Assembly: GCF_041146395.1 (NCBI RefSeq) | Contig: NC_091012.1 | Coordinates: forward strand, 12,080,193-12,144,192 | Length of the DNA: 64,000 bases | Source: Eulemur rufifrons | Lineage: Eukaryota > Chordata > Mammalia > Primates > Lemuridae | Reading direction: 5' to 3' | Shown here: one piece after another, positions 34,230 to 47,819 of the stretch | How positions within the stretch are numbered: position 1 is the first letter of the stretch | How the letters are laid out: each line of letters opens with the position of its first letter | Program-made: the position numbers and the translations under genes | Notes under the pieces: generated by a model | Database searches by the model: none | What the model saw: the letters and a program-made list of their open reading frames with translations, nothing else | Told to the model about the DNA's origin: nothing

Positions 34230-35100
34230 AGGGTCTAGGTGAGGTACAGGATAGAAGGAAATGAATAACATTGAGCCCTTAGGAAGTGTCCTGTAAAAAC
34301 TATATATCTTTGCTGAAGGAACCTGCAATTCCTCAGGTATGTGAAATTTCAGGGAGGAGTGGAAGGGCCAGCAGCGGCTGCTGAGAGAGGGGTCCGCGAG
34401 CTCTGGTGGTTCAGGGCTGAGTGGCGCTGTGGGGCTCGAGTGCAGCTGTTGCAGGTGGGCAGAGAGATTCCAAATCCTGGGTTGCCATGGGCAGCAGGAA
34501 GCCCACCGCCCACTGCCTGTTTGGACAGGGGCCCTCTTGGAAGCGGGATTGGATATTTACAGGAGTCACGGGCACCCTCTTGCTGAGCGGAGTCTGGTAA
34601 AGCTGTAGAAGCTGTGGACCTTAGATTGCAGCCCTTTGTCAGAGACTCTGAGGCTGCCAGCGTGGGCTGTGAGCCACAGAAGGCCATTCTCAACTCCCCC
34701 CAGCACAGTCCCAGGCCCCAGGGGCCACCCTGAGCTACTCCAGGGCTGAGTGTGGTGCTCCTTCATTTCATGCTCTGCTCTGCTAGGGGGACTCCAAAGC
34801 AGTGCGCTTTGTGTCCCTGGGTTTTACAAACTCTTTGCTGGAACAGCTCTTGCAGTTTTCACTTATGCTTTCTTTTTCCTGAGACCCAGCTGCATGCCCA
34901 CAGGCCAGGGCCGGTGGTGTGGGCAGCCAGCTCCCTGCAGAGTGTTTGTTACCAGTTCAGTTTGCATTTGGCTGTTTATGCCCTTAGAAAATGAGGTCTC
35001 CCAGGAGTCACAGAAGCTCTGGAGAGGTATGCTGTGTGAGTCCGTCCCACCATGAGCAGGGCATGCCCAGACATGCCTAAACCCCATGGCTTGCTTAGGT
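34230..35100. other. Nothing recognised
   Basis: GC-richer stretch (34,340-35,060) with overlapping short frames on both strands and no family I recognise. Confidence 0.4.
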
Positions 35101-35108
35101 TAATTTGC

Positions 35109-35244
35109 TTTATTTTATTTATTTATTTATAATTTTGTTGTAGAGATGGGGTCTTGCTATGTTGCACAGCCTGGCCTCAAGTGATCCTCCAGCCTTGGTT
35201 TCCCAAACTGCTGGGATTACAGACGAGTACCACTGCCACCGGCC
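35109..35244 (-). mobile_element. Alu monomer-like SINE
   Basis: A (TTTA)n stretch is followed by 'gtagagatggggtcttgct', 'gtgatcctccagccttgg' and 'ctgctgggattacagac', then 'accggcc'. Only one arm is present. Confidence 0.65.
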
Positions 35245-35478
35245 TTTAACCTGCTTTAGACTGGCAATTTGATTTGGCCAGTAACAGGTGCTCTTGTCAA
35301 CTTTTGCAGGGAAAATTACAATTTTTGTCTTAGCAACTGCATGACAGAAGGCTTCTCAACAGATACTTTACCCATTTTATATGTTCTTTAAAATTACCAT
35401 CATAAACATTAACAAAATAATAACTTGATGACACAGTCTCACTGACACTGAATTTCCAGGCCCCTGATTATGTTCTCT

Positions 35479-36105
35479 TTGGGTTGAACTGTGTCTCCCA
35501 AAAAGATATGTTCAAGTGCTGAATCTGATACTGTGAATGGGACCTCATTTGGAAATAGGGTCATCGCAGATGTCATTAGATAGGATGAGGTCACACTGGA
35601 GTAGGGTGGGCTCTAATCCAGTACGACTGCTTATAGAGAGAAGAAAACACTGTGTGAAGAGAGAGACACACAGGGGACACCACGTGAAGACAGTGGCACA
35701 GACTGCAGAGACGTGTCAACAAACCAGGGGGAACCAGGGGTCCCTGGCCACCATGAGAACCTGAAGAGGCAAGGAAGTTCTACCCAGAGTCTCAGAGCAT
35801 GACCCTACCGACACCTTGGTTTTGCACTTCTAGCCTCCAGATCCATAAGAGACACACAGGGGACACCACGTGAAGATGGTGGCACAGACTGCAGAGACGT
35901 GTCAACAAGCCAGGGGGAACCAGGGGTCCCTGGCCACCATGAGAACCTGGAAGAGGCAAGGAAGTTCTACCCAGAGTCTCAGAGCATGACCCTACCGACA
36001 CCTTGGTTTTGCACTTCTAGCCTCCAGATCCATGAGAGAACAAATTTCTGTAGTTCTAAGCCACCTGATCTGTGTTACTTTGTTACTGCAGCCCTAGGAC
36101 GCTGA
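35479..36105 (+). mobile_element. LTR-like remnant with tandem duplication
   Basis: 'ttgaactgtgtctcccaaaa', 'tttggaaatagggtc', 'gggtgggctctaatcca', 'cacttctagcctccag' and 'actgcagccctaggac' are hallmarks of a common mammalian MaLR/ERVL-type LTR-like repeat; the exact family is not assigned. A 186-187 bp part is doubled (35,662-35,847 and 35,848-36,034). Confidence 0.65.
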
Positions 36106-36354
36106 TGCCGCCTTCACTGATTACACTCCCCCTGACTAGTAGAGTCTGTCACCATTGGACATAGAAAGACGCTGGCCTCAGAGAGGTCAGCAGGCTACTC
36201 AGTGTCACCCAGCTTGTATCCCTGCACAAGGCACCTGGCCTATTTTCTACAGTTTTGGCCGTGTGGTTTTGTTTTGTTTTCTGGCTGCTAAAAGCTACCA
36301 TTCCATAGGTTTGTGAAATACGTGATGGAAATGATGACAAAATGATTAAACAAA

Positions 36355-36895
36355 GCACTGAGGTATAATTTACAGACATTAAGTGCTAAAATGAGTTTGG
36401 GTAAGTGCGTACATCCATAGAACCCAAATCATGTACAAATAGGTCACTTTTCCATCACCCAGAGAGTTCTCTCATTCCCATTCTCTGTCAATGCCAAACC
36501 CACACCCAGGCCACCACTGCTCTGATTTCTGTCACTACCAATCAGCTTGGCCTGTCCCTGAACTTCATAGAGGAGGAGGCCTCTCATCCATTCTGCATGT
36601 GTCTCAGACCCATCCAGGTTGTCAAGTATTTAAGGAATCTGTTCATTTTAATGCTGAGTAATACTTCACAATATGAATAGGCTGCAATTCGTCCATTCAC
36701 CTAGTGATGGACATTTAGGTTGTTTCCAGTTTGGGGTTATTATGATTAAAGCTGCTATAAATAGTATGTAGCCTTATGGACATTGTTTCATTTGTCTTAG
36801 GTAAATACGTAGGAGTGGAATTGTTGGGTCATGCAGTAAAAGTATGCTGAACTTAGTAAAGCAACTGAGAAGCTGTTTACAAAACAATCTGTGAA
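36355..36895 (-). mobile_element. L1 3' end fragment (antisense)
   Basis: 'ctgaggtataatttacagac', 'caccactgctctgatttctg', 'attcacctagtgatggac' and 'gagtggaattgttgggtc' are reversed L1 3' motifs. Confidence 0.72.
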
Positions 36896-37149
36896 GCCTC
36901 ATGGAGACGGAGCCCTGGCTGGTGCTGTGCCGTGACAGTTCCTCTCCCTGCCATCACCCAGGCACAGCATAATCAAGGGGACAAATTTACACAACTGCAC
37001 TTGGCTTGGTATCTTGCTGAACTGCATCCACACACACAACAGGTCCACTCGGGCAGCAGTTTTCCCTGTTGTGTTTTGTAGATGTCTCCAGACTTTCCTA
37101 TTAGAGTCATTGAGGGGACAAAGGGAAAACTTCATTTACAAATACATTT

Positions 37150-37335
37150 TTATGTAAATATAGAATCCATATTTAAACATAGAACTGTTTTGCTTAAATA
37201 GAGAATGTATGTTAAATTCTTAAATATAGACATTGCTTAAATATAGAATTTGCACTTAACTATAGAATTGTTGTACTTAAATATAGAATTTGTTTTACTT
37301 AATTATAGAATTTACTTAAATATAGAATTGATTTT
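37150..37335. repeat. Degenerate tandem repeat (acttaaatatagaatt)
   Basis: About seven to eight imperfect copies of a unit around 'acttaaatatagaattg', spaced 17-30 bp. AT-rich and non-coding. Confidence 0.75.
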
Positions 37336-37339
37336 CATG

Positions 37340-40300
37340 ATCTCAGAAAGTCAGCTCCTTCCTGTATAATTTGCATGCCACAGAAGCTGCAGTTAGAAAA
37401 TAACGTGATTTAGGGAGCTTCTTGGAGTATCAGTTCATCAGGAACATTCGCACATGGATGCTGCATTTTGCACAACACTGTGGGGAACAGCAGAGTAGAG
37501 GAAGAGCAGGCACATCTCTGAGGAGCTGCCACAGCTGCTGGGGCAGAGGAGGAGGAGGATGGGGAAGGGTGGGAGGAAGGAGAGGGGACGGCTGGGGAGA
37601 GCCGGATGGACAGGGGCCGTGGGGTAGAAGGAGGTGAAGTACATATGAGATGCACCCAGATGGTGACTCGCAGACTGGATCGACCACTCAGGACAAAGTG
37701 CCCTTTCTGGGATAGGATTCTGCTAACATTCCTTCAAATACAACCTCAAAATACCACCTATGACATGGGATAGAAGCCAGGCTAATGCGCCCACCTGCAA
37801 CCTCTCTTGCAGACAGCGAGCCAAGACAACTCTTAATTCCCAAGGGGATTCCTATGGGGGTCCGGAGCAAAGGCTGAAGCAAGGTGACCTCAGAAACTGG
37901 GCTTCCTACAAGTCACCCCTGTCCCCCGCCCCCTGGTGCCAGCCTCCCATGACCAGCCCCCTTCCAGGAAGCTCACAGCATCCACTAATGTGCCATTGCG
38001 GTCTCCTCATGCTCACTGCGTGAAACTTTATTTTTGAAATATGTATTCACCTGATTCAAAAAACACACATCACCAAGAATAGTGTGGGGAGACTCCTGGA
38101 CCTCACCCCTCCACCCATCAAATCCCCAACTCCTTCACTGTCCCTTCTCAGTCTTCACGGAGTTTTTGCATGTCCCTCCATAACTCCTTTATCCATGAAT
38201 AAGCAAATACTAAATATATATTAATGTTATTCCCCATCCCTTGCTGTTTTACAAAGGAAAGGTATAATCCAACCAGAAAATGTCTAACTCATTACAATTT
38301 ATTCAGAGCTTACTGGACACAGTCCTCTGCATTGGGTTTTTTCATCTAAGATAGGTCTTGCCCACACTCTCTGAAGAGCTCCCAGTCCTGGGCTGGGCAT
38401 GCAAGGCTCTGTGCAGCGTGACCCCAGAGGACATCTCAGATCAGCTGTGCTCAGCTTTCTGCTCTCAAAACACACTCTGGTAGCTGTAGGTCCTTCCAGA
38501 CACAGCTCCTCCATCCCATTTTCTACCTGGACTCAAGACACCCTCCTTGTCTGAAGCGCCCTCTCCCTTCCTGACTCACCCCGCCAAGTCCTTTGAGGGC
38601 TGGCGGGAATCTTGGCTCTGGTAAAGTCCTCGCTCCTGCCTCTGAGCCAGGCTCACGCTGTTCACCAGGACGATGATCCTGGAGTTGAACGAGGCTTGTT
38701 TCCATTCCTTGTTGCCCGTGTGTGCGGCACTCAAGCAGATTCCACATTTCCGGACAGACCCATCAGGGTCTTACATGCCTTGGTTTCCTTTGTGGGAAAA
38801 CTAGACTAGTATCTGGAACAGAAGTTAAGATATAGTGATTTATTTGTTGATTATATTATACCATTAAATGAACTAAAAGTGCTTTAACATACTCACTTCC
38901 ACTCCCTGCTAGCAGGCTGCTACTCTGGAGGTGTAATGAGGGACTTTTCAAGGAACTTTGGACCCAAAATAATTCCCCTCCCACGTACCATTGTGCCATG
39001 GCTCAGCCTGAATAGACAGCAAACCCGGAGAATGTCCCACGAAGACACTGTCGGACACGCACATTATTAATTCATATATTAACCTTCCAGTAACAGATAC
39101 TCACTTTTCAGCACCCAGGGTTTAGGGTGAAGTGATGACTTAAATGCGGGCACCTGGGGGAGTTTTCAAGGGAGCAAGTTGAGGCAAATGTGAGAGACCA
39201 AGAGATGAAGGAGATAAAAAGGATATAAGTAAAATGTATTGGGTTGAATAGATCATTGTTTGTTTTAAATTAGAATAAAATGGGTTTGTGGAATTGCTGT
39301 CATTTGCAGGGACTTGAAGGGTAAGTATTTTAAGTCAATGGAAGGGAAGCATTTTAATGCAGACGCAGTCACTAGCAAAACCTGAGAATGGAGAAAACAC
39401 CGCAGGCAGGGAGAAGAGTGGCCAGCCCTGTCCTCCGGGGGAGGGAGTCCCTGAGAGCCACACTGGCCTGTTTTAACCAATGGCCTGGTGGTTCGCTGGA
39501 CACTCTGTCTGTCTCTTAGGGAACGAGATGGCCAATTCCCCCAAGCAGTGAACAGGACAGGAGACCATGCTGTCGTCTGCACAAATTTGAAAATTTTGAT
39601 CAGATCCAGTTGGTTTTCTTATATTGCATCTCATATCAGTCTTCGATGGGTGGTCTGCAGCTAGCATCGCCCAACTACGAAATATTTCCCTTCCGTACGT
39701 GGCAGCCCAATTCGCCATTAGGGGAGTCAGGGTTTTAGAATGCTTTCCTTCTGCAGCCTTGGCCCTTCCTGGCCCTTGTGGGCTCTGGTCCTGCCCCACA
39801 GAACACAGAACGTATCACTCCTTCCTGTCCCCCACGGTCTCCTTCCAGTGCCTCAGACAGGTCCAGCGTCTTTCCTTGACTGTTCCTCTTCAGGCCAAAC
39901 AGAGGCCAGGGCAGAGTACAGGAACTAGAACAGTCCAGGTGTGGCCTGGCTGGGCCTTGACTTACTTGTTAACAGAGGAGGAATACTGCCTGCCTGCCTC
40001 ACGCGCCAGGATTGAACAGGAAGATGGCCATGAAAATATGTTGTCCTTGTTAAAGGAGAATTCCCTAAACTGTCCCAGGGTCTTTCACTTTTCCTAACAG
40101 CACTCATCACTTAACTCATTATGTTGGAAGTGGGCCAGCCAGTCCAGAATTCAGTGAGATTATTCTCTCTCACAACCTGGACATTGCACTTAGGACGCCA
40201 TCTATCTGGAATTTTCTTTAAAAATGGCAGGGACATTATAAAGTTGAAATCACCTCTTTACACAGCAGGTAGAATGTGTTACTCTAAGCGGTGAACCTGC

Positions 40301-40920
40301 TGAAACCATCAAGCAATTCACACACCATGGCCAAATGCTTAGTATAAAACAAACACTGCTGTAGGAAGATGAAATCAGTACTGCTCTTGGGAATTCATGA
40401 AAGAGTTGAGAGATCAGACAAAGCACATAAAACAAGCCGAGAGCAATAGAAGGTGGCACCTAAAGAGGATAAATCATCCAAGGAAAGGTAGAAAGTCCAG
40501 CAGGGCCTCAGAGACGGGAGAACATCAGGAAAAGCTACCTGCAGAGGAGGAGCCCAGGCCAGGCCTGGAAGGTCTGAGTTGAGCTGGAGAGAAGGGGCCG
40601 AGCTGCGGGAAACGAGAGTGGCAGAAGGAGGGATTGTGAATGGGAACAAGCAATCCAAGGAGAGTTCATATAATCTTCATATCAGCAACAATTATAGGAA
40701 GTTCAACTTGTTTGGCAGATAGACTAACATTTAGGGAGGAAACCTGCCTTTTCCCCAAACATCTCTTGAAGATGCTCTCAGAGACTGACCATGTATTGCT
40801 CCTGTGGTCATTCATTTACCCAGTGCAATTCCTCCTCCTCCCGAGTGACAGATGCTGGGATGTGAGTGTAAATACCGCACGGTCCTTCCCAGGAGGGGCT
40901 CGTGAACTCTGATTTAATCA
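37340..40920. other. Intergenic, nothing recognised
   Basis: No supported gene or repeat. It includes a purine-rich stretch at about 37,540-37,635 (ggaggaggaggatgggg-like) whose opposite-strand frames are Ser/Pro-rich noise. Confidence 0.45.
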
Positions 40921-40924
40921 CCAC

Positions 40925-41145
40925 CTGCTCCGGGCTTCATGAGGTTATGTCTGGAGAGATTTGAGAACACTGATCTGTTGACTTCACCATACCTCGATAA
41001 TAATAAAACTCACATTTTAAAACACACCCAGCTAAGCTGCTGTCAAATCCCTGACCCACAGAATCTGTGAGATGGTATCTGTTTGCTGTCTGAAGCCAGG
41101 AAGTTTTGTGGTAGTCTATCAAACATCAGTAGATAACTAACACAA
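40925..41145. mobile_element. Possible LTR-like remnant
   Basis: 'ccctgacccacagaatctg', 'ggtatctgtttgctgtctga' and 'gttttgtggtagtctatc' resemble a common mammalian interspersed repeat. The family is not assigned. Confidence 0.4.
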
Positions 41146-41149
41146 CCAA

Positions 41150-42850
41150 TGAAGGCCTGAAGACTTGGAAATTAGGGAGACACGATAGTTTTTAGGAAGG
41201 AGAGCAATGTGCTTGGTTTGTGCGGCCAAGGGGGTGGAAAGGGCATGAGCAGTGGGTGCCCAGAGAGCACAGCATGGGACCCTCCGTCCTGCGGGCCGGT
41301 CACCCTGGTTGGTTGCATCCTCTTATTTTGTGAGTACGATCATCCTGGACCCTGTGGTCTTAGATTCTAACTTTTAAAGTACAGTACAGAGGGCTTAGCT
41401 TATTTTATTTGCTTTTTTCCCAAAGCATTCTATTTCATCAGTGCCTTTCAGGGCAATGCTTATTTTCCAGTGAGGGCCATCCTAAAAGAAAATCCAGCAC
41501 CGACAACTGTCATTGTCTCACCTCAATTCCCCACCTGTTTTAAGATTCTACAACACCTGTGGCCTCTGTCCTTCCCAGTGGTTATGGCCCCATTTAGTTT
41601 GGTTACATCGGAAGCCCCGACCCAAGTACTGGAGCTGCAGGCTGTGGGCCGGGGAGTGTTCATTGTGTCTACACAGTTGGAGGTTAGGAAACACCAGCTA
41701 GCAGGGGCAGGAGAGACAGGGGCAGGGTTTCCTGTGCTCAGGAAGAGAAGGTGTGGGGTTGACTAAACAGGCTTCTTGGCGTGTTTTGGGGGGACGGTTC
41801 TCCCCCTCTGGGCAGGGCTGAGTCAGCTGTTTGTCCCCACAGGGGAAAGAGTAAGGCCGGAGGGCTCGCCCCCTGCCTGCAGCACTGAGCTTAGCCACAG
41901 GGAACAGGGCCCACCTGCAGAAGGCATCGCTGCTGGGCAGGAAGTCTTTGTACATATGTGTCATGCTCTTCTAAAGGTGTAACTGCCGCATCATTTTAAT
42001 GATTCTGAAAATCTGTATTGCGGCACATAAGAAAAACTCTGAGCAAACTGTTTTTAACAAAGAAGCAGAATGAAGAACCATCGATCACTGCTGTAAGCTC
42101 TCTTTGAGGAGGCAGGGAGAAGTGTGCATTTAGAATTAATCATATTTAAAAATGACACAGTGCCATTTGCTTGGAATTGGAGCAAGATAGAAATGTGTGA
42201 ATTAGTTGTCCCAGGGTGTGACAGACTTGTCTCTCAGGCAGAGCCCAAGACCCAGGGCACTCAGGAGGCTGAGCGGGTCTCCTCGCCACTTCCCCAGGCG
42301 TATTTACGGAGTTTGGTGGTGGAAACTTCCAAGCTGATCAATGCAACATTGTAGGTTCAGGCAAAAGAACAAAATGAAGTTTCCCTGAAATTCACAGAAC
42401 TGGCTCAATTCTTAAACACTGGAGGAGAACCAGGGGACCCAGCAGGGTCCTGCTGTCCTCTTGGTGCATGAGCCAGTGACCACCTGGAGTCACAGGGAGA
42501 GCTGATGTCCCAGTACCAGGATGGCATCTGTGAAGCCTGTGCTTGGGGTCTAGCTCCTGCCACTTCACTTGTCCTTGGCCAGTGCCACCTCCTGGCCCCT
42601 CACCCTGTCTGTCCTCCCTGTCTGAGTCCAGAGACAGAAGCAGCCCACGACCAAAGCCAGTGAACTGTGTCAGCCGGGAGCCTTCCCAAAGCGTCCCCGG
42701 GTGCTGCTCTTCCCCTGGGTGGCAGCACGCTCCACGGAAAGTGAGGAGCACGCCTGTCACCAAAGCAGTGCCCTTCCAAAGACACACCCTGCTCTGCCCT
42801 GGGTGGCCCACTGTGGGTCCTTGGTGGCTCCAGCCCATCTGCCAGAGCCC
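41150..42850. other. Intergenic, nothing recognised
   Basis: Short frames only, on both strands, without a recognisable product, splice pattern or repeat. Confidence 0.45.
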
Positions 42851-42854
42851 GTCC

Positions 42855-43428
42855 ACCACACACTCACTCACATGCACGTGCACACAGGTGCACACTCGCA
42901 CCCCCCAAAGTCACACACATGTGCACACTCACATTTGCATTCACACACTCACCAGCTCACACATGCACGCTCACATATGCACACACTGGCAATCTGCTCT
43001 CACAACCCACAGTCACACACACGTGCACACTCACATTCACACTTATTCACAAACTCATACCTACACACACACACACACACAGGTGCACACTCGCATATCC
43101 ACTGTCACAACCCACACGTACACACATTCACACTCACTTGTGAACTTGTACATACATACGCTCCCACACTCACATTTGCACCCCACACATGCAGTCATAC
43201 CCACACACATGCACACACAACCTCTCATGCACACTCACACATTTTGTCACACACACGTGCACATACTGACACCCTCCCATGCACACTCTAACACTCATGC
43301 ACTCTCACACACGGTCATGCATGCACAATCACACGTATGCACACACTCACACTTGCACAAACTCACCCATGCACACGCACACACACACACACACACACAC
43401 ACGCGCACTCACACACACTGGCGCCAGG
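42855..43428. repeat. CA-rich satellite-like block
   Basis: About 570 bp made of cacacac, cacactcacac and acacatgcacac variants, ending in a pure (AC)n tract near 43,376-43,401. It yields His/Thr-rich open frames (up to 306 codons) that are composition artefacts. Confidence 0.9.
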
Positions 43429-43434
43429 TCCCCT

Positions 43435-44125
43435 TGTGGGCCCCCTGCTCTCTTCAGCTCTGAAGCTGGAGGAAAGGGCAGCCCCAGTGGCCCTGCTGGG
43501 TCTGTCTTGTTTGCTAGGACCCCCTGGCTGCCTCCGAGGCACAGTGAATGACAGGAGTGGATTCTTCTCCCCGGGTAACCCCGGACCAGAGGGCTCCAGC
43601 TTGTCGGCTGCGTCAGGTGCTGACTGGGTACTTCCTGGCCTGAGCCGCCCACCGTGTCTCTATTGGGCCTAGTGTCCCTGAGGCCCACGGCCCCCACTCC
43701 GTGTCCCTGACGTTCAGAGGCAATGCCCCCTTTGGAGACTCACCAGTGACCACAGGGGAGTGACCAGGCAGGCCAGAAAGGCCCACAACTCAATTGGGTG
43801 CTTGGTGCCACACCTTGAACTTACAAGTGCCCTGCTGACCATGGGCTCAGCACCCTGGGAGCCTCCTGGACCGACGTTCAGACACCTGCTTCCTGGGGGA
43901 CGTCCATCCTGGCACAGGGCCTCCCTGAGCACAGGGCCCACGGAGAGCCCCGGCGACGTGAAATGCGTGTGAACACCCTCGAGCGTCTGGGGACACATCC
44001 TGGGTGTCTTACAAGGAAGGCCTGGGCCCCAGTCCCAGCAGTGCCACCTCTCTGTGGAGTGAGGACATTCTGAGCTCATCACTCTTGTTCAGGAAATGAA
44101 CAAGCATTTACTAACTTAGCATCTT
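43435..44125. other. Intergenic, nothing recognised
   Basis: GC-rich; no gene could be supported. Confidence 0.45.
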
Positions 44126-44129
44126 AGCA

Positions 44130-44540
44130 CTGCTCAACAAACTGCCACAGACTGGGTAAGAAGTTTATTTTCTGACTGCTCTGGGGCCTCTGGTGCAAAA
44201 TCACAGTGTCAGCAGGGCCAGGCCCTTCTGCAGCCTCAATGGGATGGTCCTTCCCTGCGTCTTCCACTTCTGGTGTTGCCAGTGGTCCTGGTGTCCCCTG
44301 GATTCCAGCCCATCACTGCAGTCTCTGCTGCTGTCATCACACGGCATCTCCCTGTGTCTCTGTCCAAACTCCCCTCCCGTATGAGGACCCCATCATTGGA
44401 TTAGGGCCCCAGGTAACCCAGAATTTTAGCTCGATTACATCTGCAAAGACCTGTTTTCAAAGAGGGTCACATTCACAGGTTCCTGGTTTAGGACTTGAAC
44501 ATATTAATAGCTTTTGGGGAGACACAATTCAACTGGTGAC
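44130..44540 (-). mobile_element. LTR-like remnant
   Basis: 'ctgccacagactgggtaag', 'gtttattttctgactgctct', 'ggattagggcccc' and 'ttttggggagacacaattca' are reverse-orientation motifs of the same broad family as the element at 35,479. Confidence 0.55.
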
Positions 44541-45499
44541 AGTTACCTTGGGAGATTGTGAGGTCGAGAGGTTATGTGTGAACTAAGCCTATTAATATTA
44601 CAACAAATGACATAAATGAAGGAAGTCACGTGCCAGGCAGGGCCGCCCACCGGCCTGCTCCCTGGGTCCGGAGGACATTTCTGAGACTGAGCAGAAGCTC
44701 GGCTTGGAGCAGTCCTCACCGCTTGTCTGTGTTTCTGCTGCTCAGGGAGGAGTCCTGCTTTGGGGTCCACTCAGCTCTAATTTCCCAGGGACACTCAGGC
44801 TCACCATTCCTTAGGAAGGCAGGTGTGGGTGGAGCCACTCTGGTCCAAATAAAAGTCTGTCTCCCCTACTGCCCCAGCCTGCTCTGCCACGTGGCACCTG
44901 TGGGAGCTGACACACAGCTCAGGTCCACGTGGCAGCCCCTTGCCTCAGGGGACCCACTACTGTAAACTTCAAGAGTGTGGCTAGTATCCAGCCCAGCCTC
45001 CCTGAGCCCATGGTGCAAAGACAATCCCAGAGACACTGTGTCCTTCCTGGAGACACCAGCATAGGAAGGACAGCCTGCTGATATCCTACGTGAATATTCC
45101 ACAACTTTGTTAACTCAACACCATCTATGAACAAAGTCTGTTTCTATCAACCTTCAACCTTCCATTCTCTCCCTTGGGTGACCACTTCACAGAAAATCTG
45201 GCCTTTCTCCACGTTTCGTTGTTACCTGAGCGTCTTTGATATAAACAGTCACTTCAGTGATGCACGTGTAACACACTTGCTGTGACTACTGTTTAGTTGG
45301 AGAGAGGGGACCGATCCCCAGACCCTGTAACAGGAGCAGGAAGTCCATTGACCAACAGGATCATAACGTCTAAATGACTGAGGCTGTTTTCTCTACAAAG
45401 CTGGCCTTGCGCATGGGATGAACGAGAGCAGCTGACCGTGTGTCGAGAAGTACCTGCCATGTAGCTAAATGTTTCAGGACCTGAAGTTGGCTCTGGGGA

Positions 45500-45735
45500 C
45501 AGTGCTGGGTTTGGACTCCTGGCTGCATCACCTTCTGGCTTTATAGCACCCAGCAAATGAGTTAACTCATCCAAGCCTTAGTTCAGTCATCTGTACAATG
45601 AAAATACTAGTGAGACCTTTCTTATAAACTGACACCCAACTCAACCCTGAAGTAATCCATGTACAACTTCTTACTATGGCACTTGGCACACAGAAGCATT
45701 TAACACATGTTAAGTACTTGCTACTGGTAATCACA
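45500..45735 (+). mobile_element. MIR-like SINE
   Basis: 'tgagttaactcatccaagcc', 'ttagttcagtcatctgtaca', 'tatggcacttggcacacag' and 'aagcatttaacacatgtta' follow the MIR order. Confidence 0.65.
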
Positions 45736-45763
45736 CTATTAACAGAAATAAAGGAAGCCAATG

Positions 45764-45945
45764 GAGCAGAGTGGTGAAAAACCTGGCTTTAGAATGCACT
45801 CTTTCACTTTCTAGCTAGTTCCTTCAGGAAAGTCATATAACTTCTTCTTCCTATTTTATTCATTGCATCTCTAAAATGGGACAATAATGACATTCCCTCA
45901 CACGGTTGCCACGCGGTTCTAATGAATGCAAAGATGTGGAGCTGC
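45764..45945 (+). mobile_element. MIR-like SINE
   Basis: 'ggagcagagtggtgaaaaac', 'ctttctagctagttcctt', 'gcatctctaaaatgggac' and 'acacggttgccacgcgg' follow the MIR order. It is a second copy next to the previous one. Confidence 0.6.
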
Positions 45946-46239
45946 CATTCCAATGTCAGTCTAATGCGTAAGCTCACTTCCTCCCATCTGCCTTCCATGC
46001 ACACCACGCTATGAGGTTTCATGATGCTTGGGTGGCCTCATAACCTTTATTTCCAGACTAAATAGTTTGATCTGATCATCTAATTTCTCCTTAGAAAACC
46101 TTAGGCCTTTCTTTAGTTTTTCTGTGGAGCTGTCTACAGTTGTGCCAATTGGGAGGTGTCAGGGTAAGGCATATATAGTCTCCCCAGATAGGTTAACATT
46201 AATTAATACCAATTAATAATGTTAAAATTATCAGGGTAT

Positions 46240-46575
<336 letters not shown>

Positions 46576-46584
46576 TTATCAGGA

Positions 46585-47815
46585 TAGTTAGGAATCAATC
46601 GTTAATGATGATTGCAATGCTTATGGTAATCACTGGCTGAAGTTATTTGATTGATCTATAAAAGAGAAGGAAATGTTAAAATGTGGTGTGATGAAGAAAT
46701 GCAAGAAATTGAGAGAGCAAGAGAGGGGTGAATGCAAATCAGTGATCGGCTCTTGCCCATGAAGCTTGGCTGGGGAATTGCCCTGACACGGTCTCCCTGC
46801 AGGGTGCCGTCTGCCTGCTAGTGCTGGGAGCCTGGCTGTCCGCAGATCAACGCAGTCTGCAAGGGGGGACCACGCTAGTGAGACACGGAGACCACCTCCT
46901 AATCTCATATGTGTCCACAAGGACGGCTGCCTCTGCACAGGATCACTGAAGAGAGACTGGGAGGAGCATCCCATCCAAACCACAGCTAACACCGCTTCTC
47001 AGCTCTGGCTGGGGAGCGACGAGCGGCGTGAGCAAGGCTGAGCGCCTGCGTGTTCCTCTGCATGTGCGACTGAGTGAGAGGAAACAGGGCGGGAACTCGG
47101 CAATGCGCAGACATGAAGGAAGGTGTCAAGTCAGCACACCGCGTCTGTGAGGGCTTTGCTTTAAAAACCATTCTTTCTTAAGTTCTGTCATCACAAAAGG
47201 TGTATTTACTCATTGTTCCTCTCTTGATTTATCCAACACATTTTCATATGCATAAGGGCCTGCCCGGTGCACAGCACAAAGCCAGGTGGCAGGAAAGGGG
47301 TGGGTGAGGCAGACGCAGAAATTGTCCCTCCTCGCCCCAACCACCCCCCACCCCATGTGTAGTGGTTAGACAGATCCTCACAGGGGTGGTGGGGGGGTGT
47401 ATGTTCCATTGGGGAACCAAGTGGATGGTCCCTTTCCGTGAGAAACTAGGCCCTTCGGGGCACCCTAAGGGCAAGCCTGACAGGAAGACTCCGAAACAGC
47501 AGGCGGCTGAGCAGCTCTGCACAGAAGGGACCAGGGATCAGGAGGCGTTGCCACAGAGTGGGCAGCTCACTGCCAAGGAGGGACACTGAAGGTGATCCCC
47601 AAAGGCCATCGAACCACAAGGAATACCAGCACTCAGCTTCAGGGCTTTGTGTTGCTGTGACGTGACCTTCTTCCCTATCTCCTTAAACCTTCAGTTCACT
47701 CCAATGCCTTGGAGGAGAGATTCTTTGAGTTGATCACATTTGGGACTGCAGTTGAGGCTGGTGACCTTGAGTTTTTTGTGACCCTGTCTGTTCTGAGCAA
47801 TGAATATTGAAGGTG
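46585..47815. other. Intergenic, nothing recognised
   Basis: No gene or repeat family supported. Confidence 0.4.
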
Positions 47816-47819
47816 AATA

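Noticed and set aside
42543..43463. 306-codon open frame rich in His and Thr
   Set aside because: It arises from CA-dinucleotide-rich sequence; similar frames occur in several registers.
43515..43580. Collagen-like 'gctag' plus GPPGCLRGTV reading
   Set aside because: A chance GPPG after an AG; no Gly-X-Y continuation and far outside the collagen copy.
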